Positions 1 to 7,252 of a DNA stretch of 23,442 bases are shown here, piece after piece (within the stretch, counting starts at the first letter, position 1; each line of letters opens with the position of its first letter). Below the pieces are notes generated by a model. That model was not told where the DNA came from. It made no database searches and saw only the letters and a program-made list of their open reading frames with translations. Both the position numbers and the translations under genes were made by a program. Source of the stretch: UBA4615 sp044360485 (GTDB lineage: Bacteria > Pseudomonadota > Gammaproteobacteria > Burkholderiales > Burkholderiaceae_E); the NCBI GenBank assembly GCA_044360485.1, contig JBIKKG010000030.1:1-23442 (forward strand). The letters are read 5' to 3'.

Positions 1-355
1 TTTTCTCCGGGTTGAGATTGCCTGTTCTCACCCTGCCAAAGGCAAACAGGGCCAATCGCCCCTCACGGTGGAGGTAATAGCGGGCACGATCACCGAGGTA
101 GATGAATTTGTCGTCGACGTAAATGAAGCCCGGCACAACGTAGAGTGAGTCATCCTGGGCGGCATAGCGATTCTGAAAGCCCAGGACTGCCGCGCCGGGT
201 ACAAAGCCACTGGGTACGGGGCTGAACTGAGCCTTGGACGACAGCAATTCAAGTGCGCCGAACTCAGGTTCGGCCCGGGCGGGCAACCCGGCGCAGCACA
301 GCACGACCGTGCATGCGACGGCCAGGCTCGCGCGAAAGCTTTTGATCGCAGCCAT
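1..355 (-). CDS. MipA/OmpV-family outer-membrane protein, 3' part missing
   Basis: Only the first 118 codons are in the window; the gene runs off the left edge. The product begins with a signal peptide (basic MAAIKSFR, hydrophobic core, cleavage likely after ARA near residue 28). The mature start has alternating aromatic and polar residues typical of an outer-membrane beta-barrel, including GFQNRYAAQDD, VVPGFIYVDDKFIYLGD and RARYYLHREG. This layout resembles MipA/OmpV proteins, which are barrel proteins; E. coli MipA scaffolds the lytic transglycosylase MltA with PBP1B. The start lies 5 nt after the thioesterase stop, with GGGAG about 10 nt upstream inside that gene, so it is probably the last or a late gene of the operon. 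The family call rests on a fragment; the secreted barrel nature is surer than the exact family. Confidence 0.68.
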   Translation of the reverse strand, partial: MAAIKSFRASLAVACTVVLCCAGLPARAEPEFGALELLSSKAQFSPVPSGFVPGAAVLGFQNRYAAQDDSLYVVPGFIYVDDKFIYLGDRARYYLHREGRLALFAFGRVRTGNLNPEK

Positions 356-360
356 GGTCA

Positions 361-792
361 TCACACTCCCGCACCCGTCAGAAACCAGCGCATCGCATCG
401 GGTACGGCGTTAGGCTTACGCGACGCACGATCGATCAGCACACAAGTGGATTCGGCACTGGCGACTTCACCATTGACTGCAAGCAGCGTCTGCTCAAACT
501 CAAAGGATGTTCGGCCAATGCGCCTGACACGCGTACCTACTCGCACCGTCCCGGGAAAATACAGCTCTTTGCGGTAGACGATCGTCTGCTTCGCCACAAC
601 AATACCGCACGCGCTGCGCACCTCTGCGATCGCCGGATCGTCGAGCACTTCAATGCGACCGGCCTCAAAGAACGTGCCGATCACGGCATTGTTGATGTGG
701 CCCTGTCGGTCGGTATCAGCGTTGCGCAGCTTCTCCTGCGTCCAGAAGCGGAAGTCTGCTGCATGCTCAGCGGCGGGCGTTTCACTCATCAT
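361..792 (-). CDS. Acyl-CoA thioesterase, 4HBT-type hotdog fold
   Basis: A 143-residue protein, the usual size of a single hotdog domain. Near the N-terminus it has the 4-hydroxybenzoyl-CoA thioesterase signature: Asp26, Asp28, Gly31-His32, Asn34-Asn35, followed by FFEAGR, where the acidic residues and helix normally form the active site. The family hydrolyses acyl-CoA thioesters to free acid and CoA in the cytoplasm. The frame is open far upstream into the preceding gene, but that part is antisense-like in composition. I chose the first ATG of the ATGATG pair because GAGTG lies 5 nt before it and it is 23 nt after the acyl-CoA synthetase stop. Being next to an acyl-CoA synthetase suggests the pair adjusts a CoA-thioester pool. 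The substrate cannot be read from the sequence; the next codon (789) is an equal alternative start. Confidence 0.85.
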   Translation of the reverse strand: MMSETPAAEHAADFRFWTQEKLRNADTDRQGHINNAVIGTFFEAGRIEVLDDPAIAEVRSACGIVVAKQTIVYRKELYFPGTVRVGTRVRRIGRTSFEFEQTLLAVNGEVASAESTCVLIDRASRKPNAVPDAMRWFLTGAGV

Positions 793-815
793 CCATTCAC
801 TCGATACAGGGAGAG

Positions 816-2390
816 TTACAGTCCTAATGCAGTGCGCGCCATGTCGCGCAGCACACGCTTCTGAATCTTGTTGCCATTCGGGCCGTTGATCGCAGGAAAG
901 ACATCGATGGCGATGATCCGCCTGGGAACCTTGTAGCCTGCCATGCGCTCGCGGCAGTACGTCAGTAATTGCACTTCCGTGGCAGATGCGTCGCATAAAA
1001 CATAGGCCACCGCCACATCGCCCTCGCCCGGCACATTGACCCCCACAACTTGGGCGCCGTGTACCTGAGCGTGCTGCATCAGACCCGATTCGATCTCAGC
1101 CGGATTCACCAGGAACCCGCGCAATCGCAGGCTATCGCCCATGCGCGCGAGATAAACAAATCCCGCCCCTTCAAGATGGGCCAGATCACCCGTGCGAAAC
1201 CAGCCATCATCGGTGAAGGCCTTCGCGGTCGCCTGAGGATTGTTCAGATAGCGCGCCAGTACATTGGGGCCACGGATCTGCAGCTCCCCGGCATGGCCTT
1301 CACCCAGCGGCTCGCCAGACTCAGGATCAACCACCCTCACAGCCATCAACGGATCGATCGGGATACCACCCGCCTTGGCACGCTGGGTGGCAGGAGCCTC
1401 CCAAGGATGAAAGGCCATCAGCGAAAAGCACTCGGACGAGCCATACGTGCCAGTGAATTGACACTGCAGTGCATCGGCCCGCTCCGTGACCTGCAACGTG
1501 AGGCCCACGAAATCCGCCTGCACGCCATGGCGCAAGCTGGAGAAATTGACGTCAGGCACCTGCAACATAGCGTCGAACATCGCATCCGCACCGACAACAT
1601 GCGTGATCCCGTGTCGCTCGATCAGGTGCGCCGCCTCGGATGCATCGAAGACGGGCACCAGAATACAGGCGGCTGCGCCAGCCAGGGCCCCCAACGCCGT
1701 CATGAAACCGAATACGCCAAAGAGCGGCAGCGCGCACAACACCGCATCAGCTGGGCGGATGTCCAGAGCGCGCGACACATGCTGTGCGTGCCGCACGATG
1801 CTGGCATGGTCATGGGCGGCGAGCTTAGGGAATCCGGTGGTGCCTGAGGTGCTGAAACAGCACATCAGATCGTGCCCCTGTCCGGCCTCGGGGGCGGCAC
1901 TCACGCCTGCTGATTGCGCGAAGTCGATGAACCGATCGCAGTCATCAAGCGCCACCACTTGCTGCAATGCGTTCAGTTCGGCCTGTAATGCCAGCGCAAT
2001 GTCAGCATAGTCGGTCTCCAGGAACCGCCGGGGCGTGAAGATTGCGCGGGCCTGTGAGACCTCCAGCAGGTGTCGTACCTCGGGGGCTTTATAGCGCGTG
2101 CTGATGGGCACCACCAGCACGCCCAGATGCGCAGCAGCGCACAGCAACTGGATCCAGGCCGGGCCATTGGGCAACCAGACGGCTATGGCATCGCCGCGCT
2201 TCAGACCCATGGCGGACAAGCCGACGGTGGCAGCGTATGCCGCCTCGCGCAATTGCGCCCGATTGAATGTGCAGTCGGTGGTGACCAGCGCAGGCAGCGC
2301 ATCGTGGCCAGCCAGCACAGCATCGATCAGACACTGACTCGTCGACTCAGCATGCAGGTCGCTCACTTCAGGCGCACGCACTGTGGACAT
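816..2390 (-). CDS. Acyl-CoA synthetase / AMP-dependent CoA ligase
   Basis: A 524-residue ANL-superfamily adenylating enzyme that activates a carboxylic acid with ATP and joins it to CoA. The core motifs are in order: P-loop STSGTTGFPK at 180-189, adenine-binding TGTYGSSE at 313-320, GWFRTGDL at 396-403, hinge region RLRGFLVNPAEIE at 422-434, and a C-terminal NGNKIQKR with candidate catalytic Lys508. Length and domain order are normal for medium-chain or aryl-CoA ligases. It follows the SH3b gene by 13 nt and precedes the thioesterase by 23 nt on the same strand, so co-transcription is likely. No residue pattern I recognise fixes the substrate; a fatty, dicarboxylic or aromatic acid is possible. 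The enzyme class is secure, the substrate unknown. Confidence 0.92.
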   Translation of the reverse strand: MSTVRAPEVSDLHAESTSQCLIDAVLAGHDALPALVTTDCTFNRAQLREAAYAATVGLSAMGLKRGDAIAVWLPNGPAWIQLLCAAAHLGVLVVPISTRYKAPEVRHLLEVSQARAIFTPRRFLETDYADIALALQAELNALQQVVALDDCDRFIDFAQSAGVSAAPEAGQGHDLMCCFSTSGTTGFPKLAAHDHASIVRHAQHVSRALDIRPADAVLCALPLFGVFGFMTALGALAGAAACILVPVFDASEAAHLIERHGITHVVGADAMFDAMLQVPDVNFSSLRHGVQADFVGLTLQVTERADALQCQFTGTYGSSECFSLMAFHPWEAPATQRAKAGGIPIDPLMAVRVVDPESGEPLGEGHAGELQIRGPNVLARYLNNPQATAKAFTDDGWFRTGDLAHLEGAGFVYLARMGDSLRLRGFLVNPAEIESGLMQHAQVHGAQVVGVNVPGEGDVAVAYVLCDASATEVQLLTYCRERMAGYKVPRRIIAIDVFPAINGPNGNKIQKRVLRDMARTALGL

Positions 2391-2403
2391 CCGTCACCGA
2401 CCA

Positions 2404-3063
2404 TCAGCGCGCTTGCGGTGGGGGCCGACCACCACCGCCACCGCCCGGGGGAGGTGGGGGAGGCGGTCGGTAGCCGGACCCTCCTGATCCGCCGTAGGGC
2501 GGGCGCGCATGGGGCGGAGCGGGCGGCGGCGGTGGCCGATAGTTCGACGCGGGCGGACGATACTGCGGCGGCGGAGGACGGTAATGAGGAGGCGGCGGAC
2601 GATAGTGTGGCGGCGGTGGCGGCGGATGGTAATAGGGCGGCCGATGCTGGTACGGAGGGTAGTGGTTCCAGTAGTTGGCTTGGCCGTACCAGGGACGGTT
2701 GTAGTAGTGGTCGCGCCAGTAGCTGTTGAGGATGAAGCTCGTGACGCCGATACCCACAATGGCTCCGGCCACGTTGACTGCCTGCGGCGAACCGTTTTGC
2801 TGGATCAGCAGGTTGCCCGCATACACCCAGCCTCGCAAAGGTGGGACGACCACGTCGCACCAGGAGTAGTCAGTCAGGCATGCCTGGATGGCCACATAGG
2901 TGCCCGCCTGCAGGACCGAGACCACCGGATACTCCTTGGCAGGGCCCGCGCGCAGATTCAGGTCGACCATCGCCTGGGCCTGTTGCTGCGCGGCAGCGGG
3001 GCCGCCCCACACCATGACCAGCACAGCTGCCGCCCTCAGCCATCTGATGAAGCGTTCTCGCAT
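2404..3063 (-). CDS. Secreted SH3b-domain protein with polyproline tail
   Basis: A 219-residue protein. Residues 1-25 look like a signal peptide (MRERFIRWLR, hydrophobic stretch, cleavage near AAA-QQQ). Residues 33-87 form a bacterial SH3 (SH3_3) domain with the typical DLNLRAGP start and GWVYAGNL end; such domains usually bind cell wall or protein in the periplasm. A weakly hydrophobic stretch lies at 97-112, then the region from 136 to the end is Pro/Tyr/His-rich with repeated YRPPPP units, runs of up to seven prolines and a Gly6 run. An AGGAGG-like site (GGAGGA) 7 nt upstream supports this start. It sits between an oxidoreductase and an acyl-CoA synthetase, an unexpected partner for both. 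SH3b proteins with this tail are common but uncharacterised in Proteobacteria. Confidence 0.85.
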   Translation of the reverse strand: MRERFIRWLRAAAVLVMVWGGPAAAQQQAQAMVDLNLRAGPAKEYPVVSVLQAGTYVAIQACLTDYSWCDVVVPPLRGWVYAGNLLIQQNGSPQAVNVAGAIVGIGVTSFILNSYWRDHYYNRPWYGQANYWNHYPPYQHRPPYYHPPPPPPHYRPPPPHYRPPPPQYRPPASNYRPPPPPAPPHARPPYGGSGGSGYRPPPPPPPGGGGGGRPPPQAR

Positions 3064-3089
3064 GGACGCGTCCTCCGATCAACGCTCCA

Positions 3090-4253
3090 CTAGATCACAA
3101 GGCCATTGGGGCGGGAAGTCGAAGTCGCCAGATTTGGTACCGAGGCCACCCGCTTCTGAAGCCACCACCCGGCTGCCGGCGGCGTCATGGCATACCCGTC
3201 CAGTCCGAATTTGCAAGCGGCATCCACCGCCCAGTTCGGGTTGTGCAGCATCTCGCGCGCCAGTGCCACCAGATCGGCACGGCCCTCGGACAAGATACGT
3301 TCCGCCTGGTCGTGATGCACGATCAGCCCGACAGCCATGGTCTTGATGTCAGCCTCTTCACGCAGCTTTTGCGCAAACGGCACCTGGTAGCCATAACCGA
3401 TCGGCGTGCTGCTCACTGGGCGGGCCAGGATGCCGCCTGCACTGCAATCGATCACATCCACGCCGACTGCTTTGAGTTCGCGGGCCAGCACGACACTTTC
3501 GGCGGGCCCCCAGCCGGCGTCGTCATCCACCGACAGGCGCATGAACAGCGGGCGATCCTCAGGCCAGTTGGCCCGCACACACTGCGCCACTTCAATAGCA
3601 AAACGTCTGCGGTTGGCGTCACTGCCGCCGTATTGATCGGTGCGCTGATTGGCTTGGGGCGAAAGAAATTCGTGCACCAGAAAACCATGCGCGCCGTGGA
3701 TTTCCACCGTATCGAATCCTGCTTTGCAGGCCCGTGCCGCAGCGCGACCAAAGGCCTGCACCACCTCACCCACCTCAGCAGTGCTCAGGGCGCGCGGCAC
3801 CGGTGATTTATCGTCAGCAGCAATCGCGCTTGGGGCCACCAGTTCCCAATCGTCCCAGTCCTGTACGCCGCATTCTGCACCGAGCGGGCGACCACCTTCC
3901 CAGGGTCGACCCGTGCGTGCCTTGCGCCCCGAGTGGCCGAGCTGGATCCCAACCGCGGTGCCGCACTCATGCACGAAGTCGACGATGCGTCGCAAAGGCT
4001 CGATGAATGCGTCATCCCATAAGCCGAGGTCACCCACCGTGCCACAACCACGACGCTCTACCTTGGTGGACTCCATCATCACCAAACCGACCCCACCGGC
4101 TGCATACCGACCTGCATTCATCAGATGCCAGTCCGTCGGGAACCCCCGCACGGCTGCGTACTGATGCATGGGTGCCACCACAATTCGGTTACGCAGCGTC
4201 AGACCACGCAGACTGAGGGGGGTAAAAAGCAAAGGTGTCGTCACGGAGATCAC
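3090..4253 (-). CDS. NADH:flavin oxidoreductase, Old Yellow Enzyme family
   Basis: A 387-residue TIM-barrel FMN protein of the YqjM/XenA-like OYE branch, which uses NAD(P)H to reduce activated C=C bonds. Visible landmarks are the N-terminal VAPMHQY (27-32 region), QLGHSGRKA at 104-112, HGAHGF at 186-191, NQRTDQYGG at 202-210 and a C-terminal LAREML. The substrate-binding His pair (His186, His189) and the N-terminal Tyr32 are kept. Two positions differ from YqjM: the flavin-tuning Cys is His30, and the Tyr proton donor after HG is Phe191. The start is a GTG with no good Shine-Dalgarno; a GTG at 4244 is the alternative. It is the first gene after a terminator and leads the operon with SH3b, CoA ligase and thioesterase. 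The family is sure; the reaction is uncertain because of the substitutions. Confidence 0.88.
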   Translation of the reverse strand: MISVTTPLLFTPLSLRGLTLRNRIVVAPMHQYAAVRGFPTDWHLMNAGRYAAGGVGLVMMESTKVERRGCGTVGDLGLWDDAFIEPLRRIVDFVHECGTAVGIQLGHSGRKARTGRPWEGGRPLGAECGVQDWDDWELVAPSAIAADDKSPVPRALSTAEVGEVVQAFGRAAARACKAGFDTVEIHGAHGFLVHEFLSPQANQRTDQYGGSDANRRRFAIEVAQCVRANWPEDRPLFMRLSVDDDAGWGPAESVVLARELKAVGVDVIDCSAGGILARPVSSTPIGYGYQVPFAQKLREEADIKTMAVGLIVHHDQAERILSEGRADLVALAREMLHNPNWAVDAACKFGLDGYAMTPPAAGWWLQKRVASVPNLATSTSRPNGLVI

Positions 4254-4283
4254 TCACACAGAAAAAAGAATTCGACGCACTTC

Positions 4284-4310
4284 AAAAAAAAACCCCGACC
4301 TAGGTCGGGG
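4284..4310 (-). terminator. Rho-independent terminator of the DUF937-OmpA gene
   Basis: Positions 4293-4310 are a perfect 18-nt palindrome (CCCCGACCT / AGGTCGGGG) with 9-bp GC-rich arms. On the minus strand it is followed directly by nine T residues (4292-4284). It lies 24 nt past the stop of the DUF937-OmpA gene, the standard position. It is the only textbook intrinsic terminator I see in the window. Confidence 0.93.
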
Positions 4311-4333
4311 CGTTTCACACACGCATCAGCGCA

Positions 4334-5440
4334 TCAGTTGGCTTTCAGAATGTCCACGCGGCGTGCTGCACGGTCATCGGCCGCACCGGTGATGAACTCG
4401 GGCGCGCGCATCTCGATGTTGCCCTCGCCCAGGCCTGCGGCCATCAGTGCTTCCTTCACGGCCTTGGCGCGATTTTTGGCCAGCTCTTCATTGGCAGCCT
4501 GATCACCAGTCTTGTCGGTGAAGCCTGTCAGCGCGACCTTACCATCCTTGCCAGCGGCAGCAAACGCGTCAGCGATAGCCTTCTTGCCTTCATCACCGAT
4601 ATCAAACTTGCCCACTTCGAAGAACACCGACTGGGGCAAGCCAGCCGCAACAGGAGCGGGGGCCGGCGCGGGCGCGGGCGCGGGAGCCGGTGCAGGCGCT
4701 GCAGCCGGAGCGGGGGCAGCGGGCTTGGTCTCAGGCGCTTTGCCCAGCCATTGCCACAGCAGGAATGCACCGATCAGCGCAGCAAGCCAAGGCAGCCACT
4801 TGCCCAGACCCGATGATGCAGGCGGCGGGGGCGGCGGTGTCACCGAGCGCACGGCTGCAGGGGCGACAGCGGCCAGGCTGGCAGGCAGCTTGTCCATCCA
4901 GCCCGTGCCAAGCACGCTGGACAGACGCGGGTCGATATTGGCTTTGGCCAGATTGCCCTTCTGACCCAGCAACAGATTAGCCAGGCTGCTTGCATCCAGA
5001 TTCTGCGAAGACACGAGCTTCTTGATCGCGCCGAAAATCAGTGGCGTGGCCATGCCGAGCAGACTGGTCGCCGAAGAAGGCTTAATGCCAGCCACCGAGG
5101 CCAATGCATTGCCGAGCAGGCTCGACTTATCGCCACCAAACAGACCCGACAGCAGGCTGGTGCCGACGGAAGTCAGCGCGCTGCCACCTGCTCCGCCCAA
5201 CGCACCGGCTATGTTGCCGAGCAGGCCAGTGTCGACATTCGCACCGGTCACCATCTTGAACAGATCAGCCGCACCACCGGAAGTGGAAGCCTTTTGGGTC
5301 ATGCCACCGAGCAGCACCGGCAGCAGCGAGTTCACTGCTGACTGCACACCCGTCTCGCTCTCGCCGAGCAGCTTAGCCGCCGGGCCGATTAAGTCTTTGC
5401 CAGCGCCAGACGTCAGCATTTCAAGAATGTTGCCTACCAT
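4334..5440 (-). CDS. DUF937 - transmembrane - OmpA-like fusion protein
   Basis: A 368-residue protein in three parts. Residues 1 to about 195 are a Gly/Ser/Leu-rich DUF937 (YidB-like) region with no signal peptide. Residues 214-233 form one transmembrane helix (WLPWLAALIGAFLLWQW), followed by an (AP)n linker at 240-263. Residues 270-368 are an OmpA-like domain with GFTDKTG, LAKNRAKAV and the final AARRVDI. The likely topology is DUF937 in the cytoplasm and OmpA in the periplasm, where this domain normally holds peptidoglycan. Arg324 matches the peptidoglycan-binding Arg of OmpA; the matching Asp position is Gln314, with Asp313 next to it. A strong AAGGAAGGGG site precedes the ATG. It appears monocistronic, with a terminator right after it. 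Its role in the envelope is unknown. Confidence 0.88.
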   Translation of the reverse strand: MVGNILEMLTSGAGKDLIGPAAKLLGESETGVQSAVNSLLPVLLGGMTQKASTSGGAADLFKMVTGANVDTGLLGNIAGALGGAGGSALTSVGTSLLSGLFGGDKSSLLGNALASVAGIKPSSATSLLGMATPLIFGAIKKLVSSQNLDASSLANLLLGQKGNLAKANIDPRLSSVLGTGWMDKLPASLAAVAPAAVRSVTPPPPPPASSGLGKWLPWLAALIGAFLLWQWLGKAPETKPAAPAPAAAPAPAPAPAPAPAPAPVAAGLPQSVFFEVGKFDIGDEGKKAIADAFAAAGKDGKVALTGFTDKTGDQAANEELAKNRAKAVKEALMAAGLGEGNIEMRAPEFITGAADDRAARRVDILKAN

Positions 5441-5792
5441 CGTGATTCCCCTTCCTTGTGTATTGGGTGAAGACAGACCAGATCCTGCAAATGTGGGCAG
5501 TCTGTCGTCGGCCGCATGAGGCCGGGCGGATTGGATCCGCGAGTACCTCTTCCGAGTCGCTCTTCGGACAGGCGGGCGGATTCTAGCGCATCACTTGGCG
5601 GTTAACCACCCAAAGATCCAAACCCTTGAAAGGAATTTTTCAGTGTGGCGGTGCACGGCGAAACAGTGTTGACCGAGTGTTGGCCAGTTTGCGCCGAACA
5701 GACAATCGGAACGCCAGCTTAGCCCACACTGACTACGCACGCCCTAAGCAGTGCTACCCTTCGCGGCCTCAACTCTCGCCGACCGAATCATC
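5441..5792. other. Divergent intergenic region between the OmpA-fusion and RHH genes
   Basis: About 350 nt without a convincing gene; it must hold the promoters of both flanking genes. Next to the OmpA-fusion start, the arms GACAGAC/GTCTGTC (5472-5478, 5500-5506), CGGCC/GGCCG (5509-5524), GCGGAT/ATCCGC (5526-5540) and TCCGA/TCGGA (5551-5568) follow one another. The 9-mer GGGCGGATT occurs at 5524-5532 and 5574-5582. Stems of 5-7 bp are expected by chance in GC-rich DNA, so I claim no function for them. A TTGACC at 5669 has no matching -10 box. A GTG at 5751 could extend the RHH gene by 14 codons. Confidence 0.45.
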
Positions 5793-6023
5793 GTGACACG
5801 CAAAGCCAGCACACGCACCGCCACAGGTCCTGTTTCCTCAAACGTTGGCACAGCCTCAGCGCGACGCGGCAGACCCCCGCGCAAGGTGTACATCAATGTG
5901 TTGGTGAAGGCGACCACACGGGAAGCCCTCACTCGGCTGAAGGCCAGTGGCGATTTTGCCAGTCAGGGTGAAGTGATTGATGCACTTGTGGCTCAGACCA
6001 CTGAGCTGCGCTCGCGTTCCTGA
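5793..6023 (+). CDS. Small ribbon-helix-helix-like protein
   Basis: A 76-residue protein if it starts at the GTG at 5793, or 90 residues from the GTG at 5751; neither has a clear Shine-Dalgarno. The N-terminal 25 residues are Ser/Thr/Ala-rich and basic. They end in ARRGRPPRK, which contains the RGRP core of an AT-hook. Residues 32-40 (VYINVLVKA) look like a short beta strand, followed by a helix TTREALTRLK, a turn at SGDFAS, and a second helix GEVIDALVAQ. This strand-helix-helix pattern fits the CopG/Arc ribbon-helix-helix fold, whose dimers bind DNA operators. It stands alone, divergent from the OmpA-fusion gene, with no toxin-like partner beside it. It may regulate its neighbour or itself. 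The fold call is from pattern alone. Confidence 0.6.
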   Translation: MTRKASTRTATGPVSSNVGTASARRGRPPRKVYINVLVKATTREALTRLKASGDFASQGEVIDALVAQTTELRSRS

Positions 6024-6049
6024 AGAGGCCTACGCCCCTGCTGAGCGCA

Positions 6050-7252
6050 TCACGAGACAACGGCTCTCGTTGCCTCGTCAAGGAAACGCAGCAGTGTATC
6101 GATCACTACGTGCGGCTGCTCTTGCTGCACCCAATGCCCGGCACCCTCAATGATCTTGCACTCGATCATGCGTGTGAGGTTGCGTTCACGCATGGCGTCG
6201 AACTCACCAGGTTTTTGGTGAATCCCCCAGTCACTGCCACCGGCGATAAAGCAGGACGGCACATCGATGGTGCGTCCTGCATAGAGCTGATGCTCGGCAT
6301 GAAAACGCCCGCTGGTCGAACATCGGTACCACTGCAGTCCACCCTGAAACCCAGTGCGAGCGAACTCCTGCGCATAGACCTGCAAATCTGCATCGGGTAG
6401 CCAAGCGCACGCGGCTACCTGTGAAGGGTCTGGCATATCTGGCGCCACCGTTGCGGCCATGTCCTGATTGAGATCCATCACGTAGTACGTCGGAAGCAGA
6501 GCCAGTGATTCGGCATTCCAGGACTTGAGAGACTCAGGCCGATTCGCAGGCCAGTCCGCACTCTTCACGTGGTAATACGCTCTCAGGAAATTCGCCATGC
6601 CCTGGGGCGCCAGACGCATGTCGGCGTCTGCCTCACGCGAGGAGTAGTACCACTGATAGTGCTTGCGCGGCCGAGGCAGCGCAGCCAGTGCGGCATGGAG
6701 ATCGACTGGCGGTGCAGCACGGGAGGCGGGCGCACGGGCGGTATCAAACGGCAATGCGGGCGGCCCACCGAAGGGCGCACTCATGAGCACGACCGAACGA
6801 AAGATGTCGGGCCGAACCGTGGCACACCAGGCGGCTACAGGCGATCCGAAATCATGACCGATCACGCAGGCCGCATGCCGATAGCCCAGCGCAAACAACA
6901 GTCCCACCGCATCGCGCACCAGATTCATCATCCTGAACGCAGACAAATCGGTGTCGTAGGCGCCATCCCACCCGGTGGTGCGTCCATATCCGCGCTGATC
7001 CGGGGCCACCACGTGATAGCCCGCCTGCGCAAGCGCCGGCAGGATCTTTCGCCAACTGAAGGCCAGTTCGGGGAAACCGTGCAGCAAGAGCACGCAAGGC
7101 CGATTCGGCGTTTCGTGGCCAGCCTCAAGAACATGCATGCGTAAGCCGTTCACCCCCTCGACAAAACGCGAGCGAATGCCAGACGGCAGCACGCTGTCAG
7201 GCAGCGGTGGCAACTCGGCGTCAGACATTCCAGGTGGTGTGGTCAGGGTCAT
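6050..7252 (-). CDS. Alpha/beta hydrolase, epoxide hydrolase-like
   Basis: A 400-residue alpha/beta hydrolase. It has the oxyanion motif HGFPE at 58-62 and the epoxide-hydrolase motif GYGRT at 88-92. Nucleophile Asp134 lies in GHDFGSPVA, the likely acid Asp341 in GGSDWG, and His373 in GAGHW. An Asp nucleophile rather than Ser, plus the lid motif GGLQWYR with Tyr309, is the pattern of epoxide hydrolases, which open epoxides to diols through an alkyl-enzyme ester; fluoroacetate and haloalkane dehalogenases are related alternatives. The ATG overlaps the ugpC stop by 4 nt (ATGA), so it is almost surely translated from the ugp mRNA. It occupies the end-of-operon place where ugpQ, a glycerophosphodiesterase, is found in some bacteria, but it is not homologous to UgpQ. 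The natural substrate is unknown. Confidence 0.85.
   Translation of the reverse strand: MTLTTPPGMSDAELPPLPDSVLPSGIRSRFVEGVNGLRMHVLEAGHETPNRPCVLLLHGFPELAFSWRKILPALAQAGYHVVAPDQRGYGRTTGWDGAYDTDLSAFRMMNLVRDAVGLLFALGYRHAACVIGHDFGSPVAAWCATVRPDIFRSVVLMSAPFGGPPALPFDTARAPASRAAPPVDLHAALAALPRPRKHYQWYYSSREADADMRLAPQGMANFLRAYYHVKSADWPANRPESLKSWNAESLALLPTYYVMDLNQDMAATVAPDMPDPSQVAACAWLPDADLQVYAQEFARTGFQGGLQWYRCSTSGRFHAEHQLYAGRTIDVPSCFIAGGSDWGIHQKPGEFDAMRERNLTRMIECKIIEGAGHWVQQEQPHVVIDTLLRFLDEATRAVVS

Noticed and set aside
2410..2660. GGC/CCG-rich repeats as a repeat array
   Set aside because: They are the coding sequence of the polyproline/glycine tail of the SH3b protein.
2070..2729. A 219-codon plus-strand frame over the CoA ligase and SH3b genes
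   Set aside because: It spans two real genes in antisense and its low-complexity Ala/Asp part is the complement of the polyproline tail.
4640..4720. GC-rich short tandem repeats as a regulatory or mobile repeat
   Set aside because: They encode the (Ala-Pro)n linker of the OmpA fusion protein in frame, which explains the pattern.
5669..5696. TTGACC as the -35 box of an RHH gene promoter
   Set aside because: No acceptable -10 hexamer lies at 16-18 nt spacing.
5793..6023. The RHH protein as the antitoxin of a toxin-antitoxin pair
   Set aside because: The next gene is a convergent epoxide hydrolase and no small toxin frame is adjacent.
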